DNA from: Gammaproteobacteria bacterium
Lineage (GTDB): Bacteria; Pseudomonadota; Gammaproteobacteria; Pseudomonadales; GM7GCV1
Reading direction: 5' to 3'
Length of the DNA: 14,297 bases
Assembly: GCA_030830945.1 (NCBI GenBank)
Contig: JAURLY010000116.1
Location: 1-14,297 of the forward strand
Below are positions 1 through 6,696 of this stretch, in pieces. The translations under genes were made by a program, and so were the position numbers. Position 1 is the stretch's first letter; each line of letters begins with the position of its first letter. The notes under the pieces are model-generated. The model was not told where the DNA came from. It worked only from the letters and a program-made list of their open reading frames with translations, and did no database searches.

Positions 1-333
1 CCCAACATTCGCTTTCAACTCCAGGGTGCTTCTGGCAGCTATATTAAATCTGGACTGGACCCACAAGAAGATCAACTCAAGTCAGGTATTTTGCCAACCG
101 ACCCCCGCTTTGGATTTGAACAAGAGGATAGCGGCTTCTTTTATGACGGCAGCAGTAAAAATGTAGTAACAACCGCAAAAGGCAGTTATGCAGAATATTT
201 TGCAAAACTGGCGAATGCCATAGAAAACAATGAAGAGCCGCCAGTAACAGTTTATGAAGCAGCAGATGTTATCCGACTCATTGAGCTTGCAGAAAAAAGC
301 AGTAAGTTAGGAGAAAAGGTTTCTCTCACATAA
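1..333 (+). CDS. Gfo/Idh/MocA family oxidoreductase, C-terminal fragment (5' end outside window)
   Basis: The reading frame is open from base 1 and ends at TAA 331-333, giving 110 codons of a C-terminal part. The residues fit the end of the C-terminal alpha/beta domain of NAD(P)-dependent Gfo/Idh/MocA oxidoreductases: a strand with GASGSYIKSGLDPQEDQL, a DPRFGFEQEDSG stretch, then a helix SYAEYFAKLANAIENNEEPPVT and a closing helix with the typical V.EAADVIRLIELAEKSSKLG, where family members commonly read A..V...IELA..S...G. Such enzymes oxidise or reduce sugars, inositols and related polyols. The Rossmann domain and catalytic Lys lie upstream of the window, so substrate and localisation cannot be judged. 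A TTG at position 91 is in frame but internal to the domain and is not taken as a start. The gene converges on the ompW relic across a short hairpin. Confidence 0.85.
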   Translation, partial: PNIRFQLQGASGSYIKSGLDPQEDQLKSGILPTDPRFGFEQEDSGFFYDGSSKNVVTTAKGSYAEYFAKLANAIENNEEPPVTVYEAADVIRLIELAEKSSKLGEKVSLT

Positions 334-338
334 ATAGA

Positions 339-356
339 GGGCCGCATAAGCGGCCC
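339..356. terminator. Hairpin between convergent genes
   Basis: A perfect 7-bp GC-rich stem (GGGCCGC / GCGGCCC) with loop ATAA lies 5 nt after the stop codon of the oxidoreductase and 24 nt after the end of the ompW relic on the other strand. Neither side has a strong U-tract: plus-strand RNA continues AAAATAA and minus-strand RNA continues TCTATTTATG. It could act as a weak bidirectional terminator or 3'-end stabiliser. Placement between converging 3' ends supports the call. Confidence 0.6.
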
Positions 357-380
357 AAAATAAGGGGAGCAAAAAACAAA

Positions 381-824
381 CTAAAACTGATAGCTCAAAC
401 CCACCATATAAACCAAAGGATCAATCGCTACATCAGTGGTTAATTCTGCGCCAGTAAAGCTGAACACAGCTTTCGTATCTATATCAATTTTGCGAACAGC
501 TACATTAACTCCCAATTTGTCAGAGAGGCTGTAATCAAATCCAGCGGAGAATGACAGACCAAAGGAATCATCCAGACTTAGGGAACCCGAACCAAGAACG
601 CCTTCCAGTGTTGGGGAACCACTCTCACTAAAAAACTTTGTGTAGTTCAATCCCAGGCCAATATAAGGCTGGAAATCGCTGGAGGCATCCAAGGGAAACC
701 AAAGTGCTGACAATGTAGGAGGAAGGTGTTTGGTCTCACCGGCCGGAACGCGGCCCAAACCCAAAGCTCCGGTTGCAGCCGAGATGTCGTGAGAAAAAGG
801 AGTAGATGCCAGAAGCTCCAGGCC
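381..824 (-). pseudogene. ompW: OmpW-family outer-membrane protein, 5'-truncated relic
   Basis: The residues from GLELLASTPFSHDI to the terminal SYQF are the last two thirds of an OmpW-family eight-stranded beta barrel: the KHLPPTLS strand, the FQPYIGLGLNYTKFF strand, the LDDSFGLSFSAGFDY strand, the LGVNVAVRKIDIDTKA strand, and a C-terminal Phe that is the usual BAM signal. About 148 codons remain where the family usually has 200-230 with the signal peptide. The signal peptide and first strands are absent. The coding sequence abuts the start of ccoN in a different frame, so translation from the ccoN start does not reach this frame. The only in-frame initiator is a TTG at 852-854 that lies inside ccoN sequence and offers no signal peptide. 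A functional porin is therefore not expected. The reading frame itself is undamaged, which suggests a recent event or an assembly join. Confidence 0.8.
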
Positions 825-951
825 AAACAAGCTGGGCCGCCAGAATGACGCCAACCAGCATTCCTACTATGCCCCAGACTACTGTCATGACCGTAAACTG
901 TTTCACCACTTTGTAGTTATACACAGTGGTCGAAGTTGCAGATTCACTCAT
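820..951 (-). pseudogene. ccoN: CcoN (cbb3 cytochrome oxidase subunit I), first ~44 codons only
   Basis: Starting at ATG 949-951, the frame encodes MSESATSTTVYNYKVVKQF followed by a membrane helix TVMTVVWGIVGMLVGVILAA and QLVWP. This is the characteristic N-terminus of gammaproteobacterial CcoN, the haem-copper catalytic subunit of the high-affinity cbb3 oxidase, which is normally about 470 residues. An AAGGA ribosome site sits 9 nt upstream (961-965). After WP the CcoN similarity stops and the DNA becomes ompW in a different frame. The actual ORF runs 736-951 and would make a 71-residue peptide whose last ~26 residues are out-of-frame ompW. No ccoO, ccoQ or ccoP follows. All haem ligands and the copper site are missing, so this fragment cannot be an oxidase subunit. 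At most it could yield a small single-span membrane peptide. Confidence 0.8.
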
Positions 952-1018
952 TATTCTGGATCCTTGGTGGGTTAATCCGAGCGGAAAATCAAATTAAAAG
1001 CATCTTGCCGCTCATAGA

Positions 1019-1066
1019 CCCCGCCATAATAAATTTATGGCTTTTTAACATCTTGATTTAAGTCAA
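1019..1066 (-). promoter_or_regulatory. FNR/Anr-type class II promoter of the ccoN remnant
   Basis: Read on the minus strand, 1066-1053 is TTGACTTAAATCAA, nine of ten matches to the FNR/Anr consensus TTGATnnnnATCAA. A TATTAT -10 element lies at 1031-1026, which predicts a start near 1019. That puts the box centre (1059.5) about 41 bp upstream, the geometry of a class II FNR-activated promoter. FNR/Anr control is the norm for ccoNOQP operons. The start point is inferred from spacing only. The promoter is intact although the gene it serves is truncated. Confidence 0.7.
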
Positions 1067-1121
1067 ATCATGCCGAATCTGGTCGACTGTAAAAGCTTTA
1101 CTACGCCTGATGTAGGTATGC

Positions 1122-1150
1122 TCGATAACCTAAGGGGCTTTACGTATAAT
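1122..1150 (+). promoter_or_regulatory. Sigma70-like promoter upstream of eboA
   Basis: A perfect -10 hexamer TATAAT at 1145-1150 is preceded at 17-bp spacing by TCGATA at 1122-1127, four of six matches to TTGACA. The predicted start near 1157 gives a 5' leader of about 45 nt to the eboA start. No riboswitch-like structure was seen in the leader. The FNR box of the divergent promoter lies about 97 bp upstream of this start, too far for classical activation. Confidence 0.55.
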
Positions 1151-1201
1151 CGCCCGCTGCTTTTTGAACAATGAATACAGTTAATGGAGAGTTAGATCCC
1201 T

Positions 1202-2053
1202 TTGTGGAAGCAACTGACAAACGAGCAGCTATCCGAACCGGCGCACGAGTATCTGTATAAATCTGCGGAAGAAATTTGTGCAGGTACCAGTAGCCAACGC
1301 TTTTCGGCGTTATTTTCCATGGCCAGTCGTTATGCCAAACGGACACCGGTTCTCAACCCTAAAATAATAAATGGGGTTTCCCTGGCATTATGGAATCAAT
1401 TGGAATTGCTGCGCGTCGCTTTGCTGCTAACGCGGCGGGATCTCTCTGATGACCACTTCCAAGCGGATTTTGAAGCGCTATTTCGTTTTGCAGACGAAGG
1501 GGAGAGCTGTGCGCTTTATCGTGCAATTTCCCTGTTGCCCGATCCAGCCCGTTTTGTTTGGCGTGCGGGTGAAGGCTGCCGCAGCAATATGCTACCGATA
1601 TTTAATGCCGTAGCTCTCGACTCGCCCTTTCCGGCAAAGTACTTTGATGACACGGCATGGAACCAGTTAGTCATGAAAGCGGTTTTTGTTGAAACCCAAA
1701 TTGACCGTATCCAGGGGCTGGATCATCGTTTAAGCCCTGAGCTGACACGAATGGCGCTGGACTTTGCCGCTGAGAGGAAAAGCGCTGGTAGAACCCTGAT
1801 TTCAGGATTTTGGTTAATTCCCGGCGCCCATCATAAAAATGCCGTATCCGAACTGATAAAAGATCGCTGGGCAGAATCTTCCGATGAGGAGCGAGCTTGC
1901 ATGGTATTGGCATTGGGGCGAGCCAATTCTATGGATGTATTGCAGGAACTAACCAGCGATAATCATGGCCAGCAAGTTGAATATGCTATTAAGCTGTCTC
2001 TAGAGGGTCGAACTAAACAGTCAGATTTGCCATCCTATCTGACAGACGAATAA
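1202..2053 (+). CDS. eboA: EboA-domain protein
   Basis: This is a soluble, mostly helical 283-residue protein that I recognise as EboA, the first gene product of the ebo operon. Its biochemistry is unknown to me. In cyanobacteria ebo products are needed to move the scytonemin monomer to the periplasm. Visible features are helical segments such as FSALFSMASRYAKRTPVL, an ALYRAISLLPDPARFVWRAGEGCRSN motif near residues 105-130, and a C-terminal DERACMVLALGRANS region. There is no signal peptide and no obvious catalytic motif. The start is taken as TTG 1202: an in-frame TAG at 1193-1195 rules out anything further upstream, and GGAGAG at 1186-1191 sits 10 nt before it. It leads a plus-strand operon; eboB follows after 71 nt. 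Identification rests on overall pattern plus five recognisable ebo neighbours. Confidence 0.82.
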   Translation: MWKQLTNEQLSEPAHEYLYKSAEEICAGTSSQRFSALFSMASRYAKRTPVLNPKIINGVSLALWNQLELLRVALLLTRRDLSDDHFQADFEALFRFADEGESCALYRAISLLPDPARFVWRAGEGCRSNMLPIFNAVALDSPFPAKYFDDTAWNQLVMKAVFVETQIDRIQGLDHRLSPELTRMALDFAAERKSAGRTLISGFWLIPGAHHKNAVSELIKDRWAESSDEERACMVLALGRANSMDVLQELTSDNHGQQVEYAIKLSLEGRTKQSDLPSYLTDE

Positions 2054-2124
2054 CAACTATCTACAACTCTCCCACGTAGAAAAACAATAGCCGGTAGTAT
2101 TTTTGAGTTTGCAAGAGACATTTT

Positions 2125-3021
2125 ATGAGATTTTTTGATCCGCACATCCACATGGTAAGTCGTACCACAGACGACTATCAAAACATGGCAGCTGCCGGCA
2201 TTCGGGCGGTCATTGAGCCAGCTTTTTGGATGGGCCAGCCGCGCACGAATGTAGGAAGCTTTATTGATTACTTTGCAACCCTGGTTGGCTGGGAGCGTTT
2301 TCGCGCATCACAATTTGGCATTAATCATTACTGTGCCATTGGCGTGAACTCCAAGGAGGCCAACAATGAAGGGCTGGCTCGTGAAGCCTTGGAAATCCTG
2401 CCTGAATTTGCCCTTAAGGAAGGCGTTGTTGCTATTGGCGAAATTGGCTACGACGAAATCACCCCGGCTGAGGAATGGGTATATCAGGAACAGCTCAAGT
2501 TCGCTGTAGATCACGACATGGTAGTAATGGTGCACTCACCGCACCGTGACAAAAAAAACGGCATTATTCGCAGTATTGACGTTGCGCGTGAAATGGGTGT
2601 GCCCATGCACAAGCTAATTATTGACCACAACAACGAAGAGACCGTACAAAGTGTTTTGGATGCAGGTGCCTGGGCTGCATTCACCATTTACCCCAATACC
2701 AAAATGGGCTCCGAACGCATGGTTGAGGTGGTTCGCCAGTACGGCTCCGAAAGAATTATCGTTGATAGCTCGGCCGACTGGGGCGTAAGTGATCCGCTGT
2801 CTGTGCCCAAGACCGCCAATTTGATGAAGCAACGCGGTATCGAGGCTGTAGATATAGAACTAACCTGCTGGAAAAATGCACTGGATGCCTATGCGCAATC
2901 CGGGCAGATTGATGTCGATGAGCTAATGCGTGATCCGGTGATCGATCAAAGTAAATCCTATAGTGACAACTCTGTGCTGCGTGGCCAAAGTCCACAAATC
3001 GACCAGCCTGTCGAAAACTAA
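2125..3021 (+). CDS. eboB: EboB, TatD-like metal-dependent hydrolase
   Basis: A 298-residue amidohydrolase-fold TIM barrel of the TatD type. The metal site is complete by eye: HxH at residues 7 and 9 (FDPHIHM), Glu106 in AIGEIGYDE, His137 in VMVHSPH, His168 in LIIDHNN and Asp214 in IIVDSSADWG. An active hydrolase is therefore likely, with divalent metals. The substrate is unknown; ebo operons routinely carry this TatD-like member and the protein is probably cytoplasmic, since no signal peptide is present. The C-terminal ~25 residues (DQSKSYSDNSVLRG...) are polar and probably disordered. The start ATG 2125 has only a weak purine-rich AAGAGA upstream. EboD begins 15 nt after its stop, so the two are co-transcribed. 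It could be mistaken for a housekeeping TatD DNase, but the neighbours argue for EboB. Confidence 0.85.
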   Translation: MRFFDPHIHMVSRTTDDYQNMAAAGIRAVIEPAFWMGQPRTNVGSFIDYFATLVGWERFRASQFGINHYCAIGVNSKEANNEGLAREALEILPEFALKEGVVAIGEIGYDEITPAEEWVYQEQLKFAVDHDMVVMVHSPHRDKKNGIIRSIDVAREMGVPMHKLIIDHNNEETVQSVLDAGAWAAFTIYPNTKMGSERMVEVVRQYGSERIIVDSSADWGVSDPLSVPKTANLMKQRGIEAVDIELTCWKNALDAYAQSGQIDVDELMRDPVIDQSKSYSDNSVLRGQSPQIDQPVEN

Positions 3022-3036
3022 CCAGGATTTGCAGTA

Positions 3037-4182
3037 GTGTTGCAAATTGATCAAAGCTTCATCATGACCTATGACTACCCGGTCTGTTTTGACCGGGATG
3101 TGTTCGCGCCTGAAAACATGCTGTTCGAGGATATCCTCTCTCGTGCCGGCAATGGTCCTCACCGAGTGCTGCCAGTTATTGATTCACAGGTACTGGAAGT
3201 TCACACCGACCTATTAGACCGAATTGAGCATTACGCCAACATCCATGGTGACCGTATAGAACTGATAGACCCGCCCCTGATCGTTCGAGGCGGTGAAATT
3301 TGCAAGACTGATCCCACCGAGGTTCAAGAGTTTTATTCTCGTACGCAGACAGACAACATCGACCGTCACAGTTTTGTGTTGGTTATAGGTGGAGGCGCAG
3401 TAATTGATGCCATTGGTTATGCGGCAGCGACAGCCCACAGAGGTATTCGCCTTATTCGTATGCCAACCACCGTGCTCGGCCAGAATGACGCCGGTATTGG
3501 GGTTAAAAATGCCGTCAATTATCGAGGCCGAAAGAATTATTTGGGATGTTTTACCGCGCCCTATGCAGTAATCAACGATTTCGACTTTCTTGAAAGTTTG
3601 CCTGATCGTGAGCGCGTGTCAGGCATTGCCGAAGCAGTCAAGGTATCTCTCATCAGGGACGCCGAATTTTTCAATTGGCTGCATTCCCATCGACAGCAAT
3701 TATCCCGGTTTGAACGCGAGCAAAGTGAATATATGGTTGTTCGCTGCGCCGAGCTACACCTGAAACACATCCGTACCAGTGGCGATCCCTTTGAACAAGG
3801 CAGCGCACGCCCCCTGGATTTTGGTCACTGGGGAGCACATCGGCTAGAGGAAATGTCGGATGGCGAACTGCGTCATGGCGAGGCTGTCGCCATTGGGGTC
3901 GCCATGGATTCGTTATATTCCTATCTCAACGGAATGATCAGTAAAGAAAGTGTTATTCGCATTCGCGAAACACTGGAGGGTGTCGGGTTTACCTTGACAC
4001 ACCCCGCCCTGGCATCGCTGGACATTTACCGAGCGCTGGAAGATTTTCGCGAGCATCTGGGCGGACAACTCTGTATTACTTTACTCACGGGCGAAGGCTC
4101 AGCGATTGAAGTGAGTGACATTGATTTAGAGCTAATGCAAAGTGCTCGCCAGCAAATGCTGGAAGGACAATGGCCGAGCTAA
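3037..4182 (+). CDS. eboD: EboD, 3-dehydroquinate-synthase-like sugar phosphate cyclase
   Basis: This 381-residue protein has the dehydroquinate synthase layout: an NAD-binding region with GGGAVID at 118-124, PTTVLGQND at 143-151, IGVKNAVN at 154-161 (Lys157), then the metal-binding domain with Glu199 in GIAEAVK, His264 in DFGHW and His280 in LRHGEAVAIG. These match the three zinc ligands of the family. Several positions differ from true AroB: GGGAVID for GGGVVGD, GQNDAGIG for AQVDSSVG, and DFGHWGAH for N.GHT.GHA. I therefore expect a sugar phosphate cyclase with a substrate other than DAHP, not the shikimate enzyme. It would give the pathway a cyclic polyol-type precursor, which is inference. 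The start GTG 3037 is chosen because AGGA at 3024-3027 is 9 nt away; TTG 3040 is an alternative. The 3' end overlaps eboE by 13 nt. Confidence 0.88.
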   Translation: MLQIDQSFIMTYDYPVCFDRDVFAPENMLFEDILSRAGNGPHRVLPVIDSQVLEVHTDLLDRIEHYANIHGDRIELIDPPLIVRGGEICKTDPTEVQEFYSRTQTDNIDRHSFVLVIGGGAVIDAIGYAAATAHRGIRLIRMPTTVLGQNDAGIGVKNAVNYRGRKNYLGCFTAPYAVINDFDFLESLPDRERVSGIAEAVKVSLIRDAEFFNWLHSHRQQLSRFEREQSEYMVVRCAELHLKHIRTSGDPFEQGSARPLDFGHWGAHRLEEMSDGELRHGEAVAIGVAMDSLYSYLNGMISKESVIRIRETLEGVGFTLTHPALASLDIYRALEDFREHLGGQLCITLLTGEGSAIEVSDIDLELMQSARQQMLEGQWPS

Positions 4183-5279
4183 CTTACTGCACTAACATCC
4201 ATGCCGGCGAGAGCTGGAAGGATGTTATGGATAACCTAAACGGCCATGTGCTGGAAGTCAGGCGCCAGTTTGATCCAGATACGCCCTTCCCGCTGGGTTT
4301 GCGCATTTCCGGACAGGCGGCGACAGAGCTTGAAGAGTATCCAGAGGCGCTGGAAGAATTTCATCGCTGGTGCCAGGAGCACAACGGCTATTTGCTGACC
4401 ATCAATGGTTTTCCTTACGGCGTTTTCCACTCCCAGCGCGTAAAAGAGAACGTTTACCTTCCCGACTGGCGAGATTACGAGCGAGTCAAATACAGCAAGT
4501 TACTGGGTGATTTGGCAATTAGACTTCAGCCTGATGCGCGCCGCCTATCCATCTCCACGGTTCCTGTCGCCTTCAAAGCGAACTTTGATGCAGCCGACTG
4601 GCCGCAGGTGAACGCGCACATCAAGGAAGTCGCCAACCACTATCAGCAACTTCACGAAAAGACTGGCATCAAGCTAATACTGGCCATAGAGCCCGAGCCA
4701 CTTTGCGTACTGGAAACCACAGCTGAGACCATCAAGTTTTTTGATCAGCTTCGACTCGATGCTTCAATACGTGAATACGTTGGAATATGTTTCGACTGCT
4801 GTCACCAGGCCGTGGAATTTGAGCAAGCTGCCGACTGCCTTGAACAAATTCGATTAGCAAAAATCCCGATAGGCAAAGTGCAAGTTTCATCGGCACTCCA
4901 AGCCTCTTCCGAGGAATTTTCTCGATTGCTCGAATTTGATGAGTCCGTGTACCTGCATCAGACAGTGGCAAAAGTTGCAAACAGCGAGGAATTACATCGC
5001 TTTGCTGACTTACCTGATTTTTCCCATGCACTGGAATCCGGGGAACAATACGACCAGTGTCGGACGCACTTTCATGTGCCAATATTTTTGGAACACCTTG
5101 GCAATTGCGGAACCACGCAGCCATTCTTGCGGGACTTCTTGCCGCTTTTGAATGTGGACACTCCGCTGGAAGTTGAAACCTACAGTTTTTCTGTGCTGCC
5201 GGCTGACCTGAGATCAAACTCAGTTGCGGGCAACATCATTCGGGAATTACTCTGGGTCAAGGAACTTTTAAAGATCTGA
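4170..5279 (+). CDS. eboE: EboE, xylose-isomerase-like TIM-barrel protein
   Basis: A 369-residue protein with the xylose isomerase-like TIM-barrel fold, the family often labelled metabolite traffic protein EboE. The four usual metal-ligand positions are visible: Glu174 in LAIEPEP, Asp209 in ICFDCCH, a His in the RTHFHVPIF strand (His300 or His302) and Glu334 or Glu336 in LEVETYS. An early strand contains LGLRISGQAA and the RVKENVYLPDW motif (90-100) sits where substrate loops are expected. It may isomerise or epimerise a sugar-like intermediate; no substrate is established. No signal peptide is present. The start ATG 4170 has GGAAGGA immediately upstream, inside the end of eboD, and the 13-nt overlap suggests translational coupling. 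The stop is TGA 5277-5279. Confidence 0.87.
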   Translation: MAELTYCTNIHAGESWKDVMDNLNGHVLEVRRQFDPDTPFPLGLRISGQAATELEEYPEALEEFHRWCQEHNGYLLTINGFPYGVFHSQRVKENVYLPDWRDYERVKYSKLLGDLAIRLQPDARRLSISTVPVAFKANFDAADWPQVNAHIKEVANHYQQLHEKTGIKLILAIEPEPLCVLETTAETIKFFDQLRLDASIREYVGICFDCCHQAVEFEQAADCLEQIRLAKIPIGKVQVSSALQASSEEFSRLLEFDESVYLHQTVAKVANSEELHRFADLPDFSHALESGEQYDQCRTHFHVPIFLEHLGNCGTTQPFLRDFLPLLNVDTPLEVETYSFSVLPADLRSNSVAGNIIRELLWVKELLKI

Positions 5280-5309
5280 GTCTAACGAGCATCGAGCCCC
5301 TAAAATCCC

Positions 5310-6692
5310 ATGAATAGAACGGTTGTTATCAATGTCGTTGGCCTGACCAAAAACCTGCTTGGCGTGCATACGCCCAACATAAACAAGCTTGCCGATAGCG
5401 CCATCGGGATCAAGCCCAACACCCCCGCTGTCACCTGCTCCGCCCAGGCGACCTATCTAACCGGAAAGAGTCCGAGCGAGCATGGCATCGTCGCCAATGG
5501 CTGGTATTTTCGGGATCAAAACGAAGTCTGGCTATGGCGTCAAAGCAACCAATTAATACAGGCACCCAAAATCTGGGATCTTGCCCGCGAACTCGACCCA
5601 GGTTTCACCTGCAGCAATACCTTTTGGTGGTACGCCATGGCCACGGGAGCCGATTACACATTGACTCCCCGACCCCTTTATCTGGCCGATGGCCGCAAAA
5701 TGCCGGACTGTTACACCTATCCATTGGATCTGCGGGATACCTTAACCAAAAAGCTGGGCACCTTCCCGCTATTCAATTTTTGGGGCCCCGCGACCAGCAT
5801 CAAGTCCAGTCAGTGGATTGCCGATGCCGCATTACATGTTGAAGAAACCTACAGTCCTTCACTCCAGCTTGTGTACCTTCCTCATCTGGATTATTGCCTG
5901 CAGAAACAAGGGCCGAAAGGAGACATTTCCAAAGATTTGCAAGAAATTGACCAGGTGGTCGGCCAACTTATCGATTTCTTCACAACGCGGGGTTGCCAAA
6001 TAATCCTGCTTTCTGAATACGGTATTGTTCCCGTTTCCAGGCCGGTTCACCCTAACCGGATACTGCGCGAGGCCAACAAGCTATCCATTAAAGTCGATCT
6101 CGGCCGCGAGTACCTGGATTTTCACACCTGTCGAGCCTTTGCCCTGAGCGACCATCAAATTGCTCATATTTATATTCAAGCCAAAGAGGATATCGCCGAG
6201 ATCAAAACACTGTTCCAAAACACGCCAGGTGTTGCAAAGGTTCTGGAAGGTGAGGAGCGCGAAGAGTACGGGCTAAACCATGAACGTTCCGGGGAATTAG
6301 TACTGCTCGCTGAGCCAGACAGTTGGTTTACCTACTACTACTGGGAAGATGAAGCTCGAGCTCCGGATTATGCCCATCAAGTAGAGATTCATAAGAAACC
6401 AGGGTTTGACCCCTGTGAAATGTTCTTTGACCCAACCCTGCGCTTCCCCAAATTAAAAGTTCTTCGCCGGGTACTGCAAAAGTTATTGGGCTTTCGCTAT
6501 GTCATGGATGTTATTTCCACCGAGCCCTCGCAAATCAAGGGTTCCCATGGTGTTTACGATGGGACTGTATTTTCGACACCCGTATTGATGAGCACATTTC
6601 CCGAATTACTACCTGACAGACAAATAGACTCAACTGAAGTTTGTGGCCTGATTCTGGACCATCTGTTTACCGAACGAACCAGCAACGATTAA
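5310..6692 (+). CDS. eboF: EboF, alkaline-phosphatase / nucleotide pyrophosphatase-fold protein
   Basis: A 460-residue member of the alkaline phosphatase superfamily, nearest by pattern to nucleotide pyrophosphatase/phosphodiesterases. The nucleophile region is PAVTCSAQATYLTGKSPSEHGI (Thr42), followed by GWYFRD, LFNFWGPATSIKSSQWIADAAL, YLPHLDYCLQKQGP (Asp194), SEYGI (235-239) and GSHG (His413). Several textbook metal ligands are altered: the N-terminal Asp of DG is replaced in VVGLTKN, SDHG is SEYG, and the His of DxxxH is Gln198. As I recall, this is the usual state of the ebo-linked branch, so it points to a divergent reaction rather than decay. No signal peptide is seen, so it should be cytoplasmic. 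The start ATG 5310 has no strong ribosome site; eboE ends 30 nt before it. EboC follows after only 4 nt. Confidence 0.85.
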   Translation: MNRTVVINVVGLTKNLLGVHTPNINKLADSAIGIKPNTPAVTCSAQATYLTGKSPSEHGIVANGWYFRDQNEVWLWRQSNQLIQAPKIWDLARELDPGFTCSNTFWWYAMATGADYTLTPRPLYLADGRKMPDCYTYPLDLRDTLTKKLGTFPLFNFWGPATSIKSSQWIADAALHVEETYSPSLQLVYLPHLDYCLQKQGPKGDISKDLQEIDQVVGQLIDFFTTRGCQIILLSEYGIVPVSRPVHPNRILREANKLSIKVDLGREYLDFHTCRAFALSDHQIAHIYIQAKEDIAEIKTLFQNTPGVAKVLEGEEREEYGLNHERSGELVLLAEPDSWFTYYYWEDEARAPDYAHQVEIHKKPGFDPCEMFFDPTLRFPKLKVLRRVLQKLLGFRYVMDVISTEPSQIKGSHGVYDGTVFSTPVLMSTFPELLPDRQIDSTEVCGLILDHLFTERTSND

Positions 6693-6696
6693 TCTT

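Noticed and set aside
381..854. A complete 157-residue protein starting at TTG 852-854
   Set aside because: The start lies inside ccoN coding sequence, no RBS or signal peptide fits it, and residues 1-9 are ccoN DNA read in another frame. It is part of the ompW relic.
1089..1101. Palindrome-like GTAAAAGCTTTAC upstream of eboA
   Set aside because: Only 5-bp arms, no second copy, and it does not align with the predicted promoter elements. Too short to call an operator.
3037..4182. Housekeeping aroB (3-dehydroquinate synthase)
   Set aside because: Divergent substrate-side motifs and a position between eboB and eboE favour EboD; aroB normally lies beside aroK.
4732..5217. 161-codon minus-strand ORF
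   Set aside because: It lies fully inside eboE, has a low-complexity, Cys/Pro/Arg-rich composition unlike a real protein, and eboE is clearly coding on the other strand.
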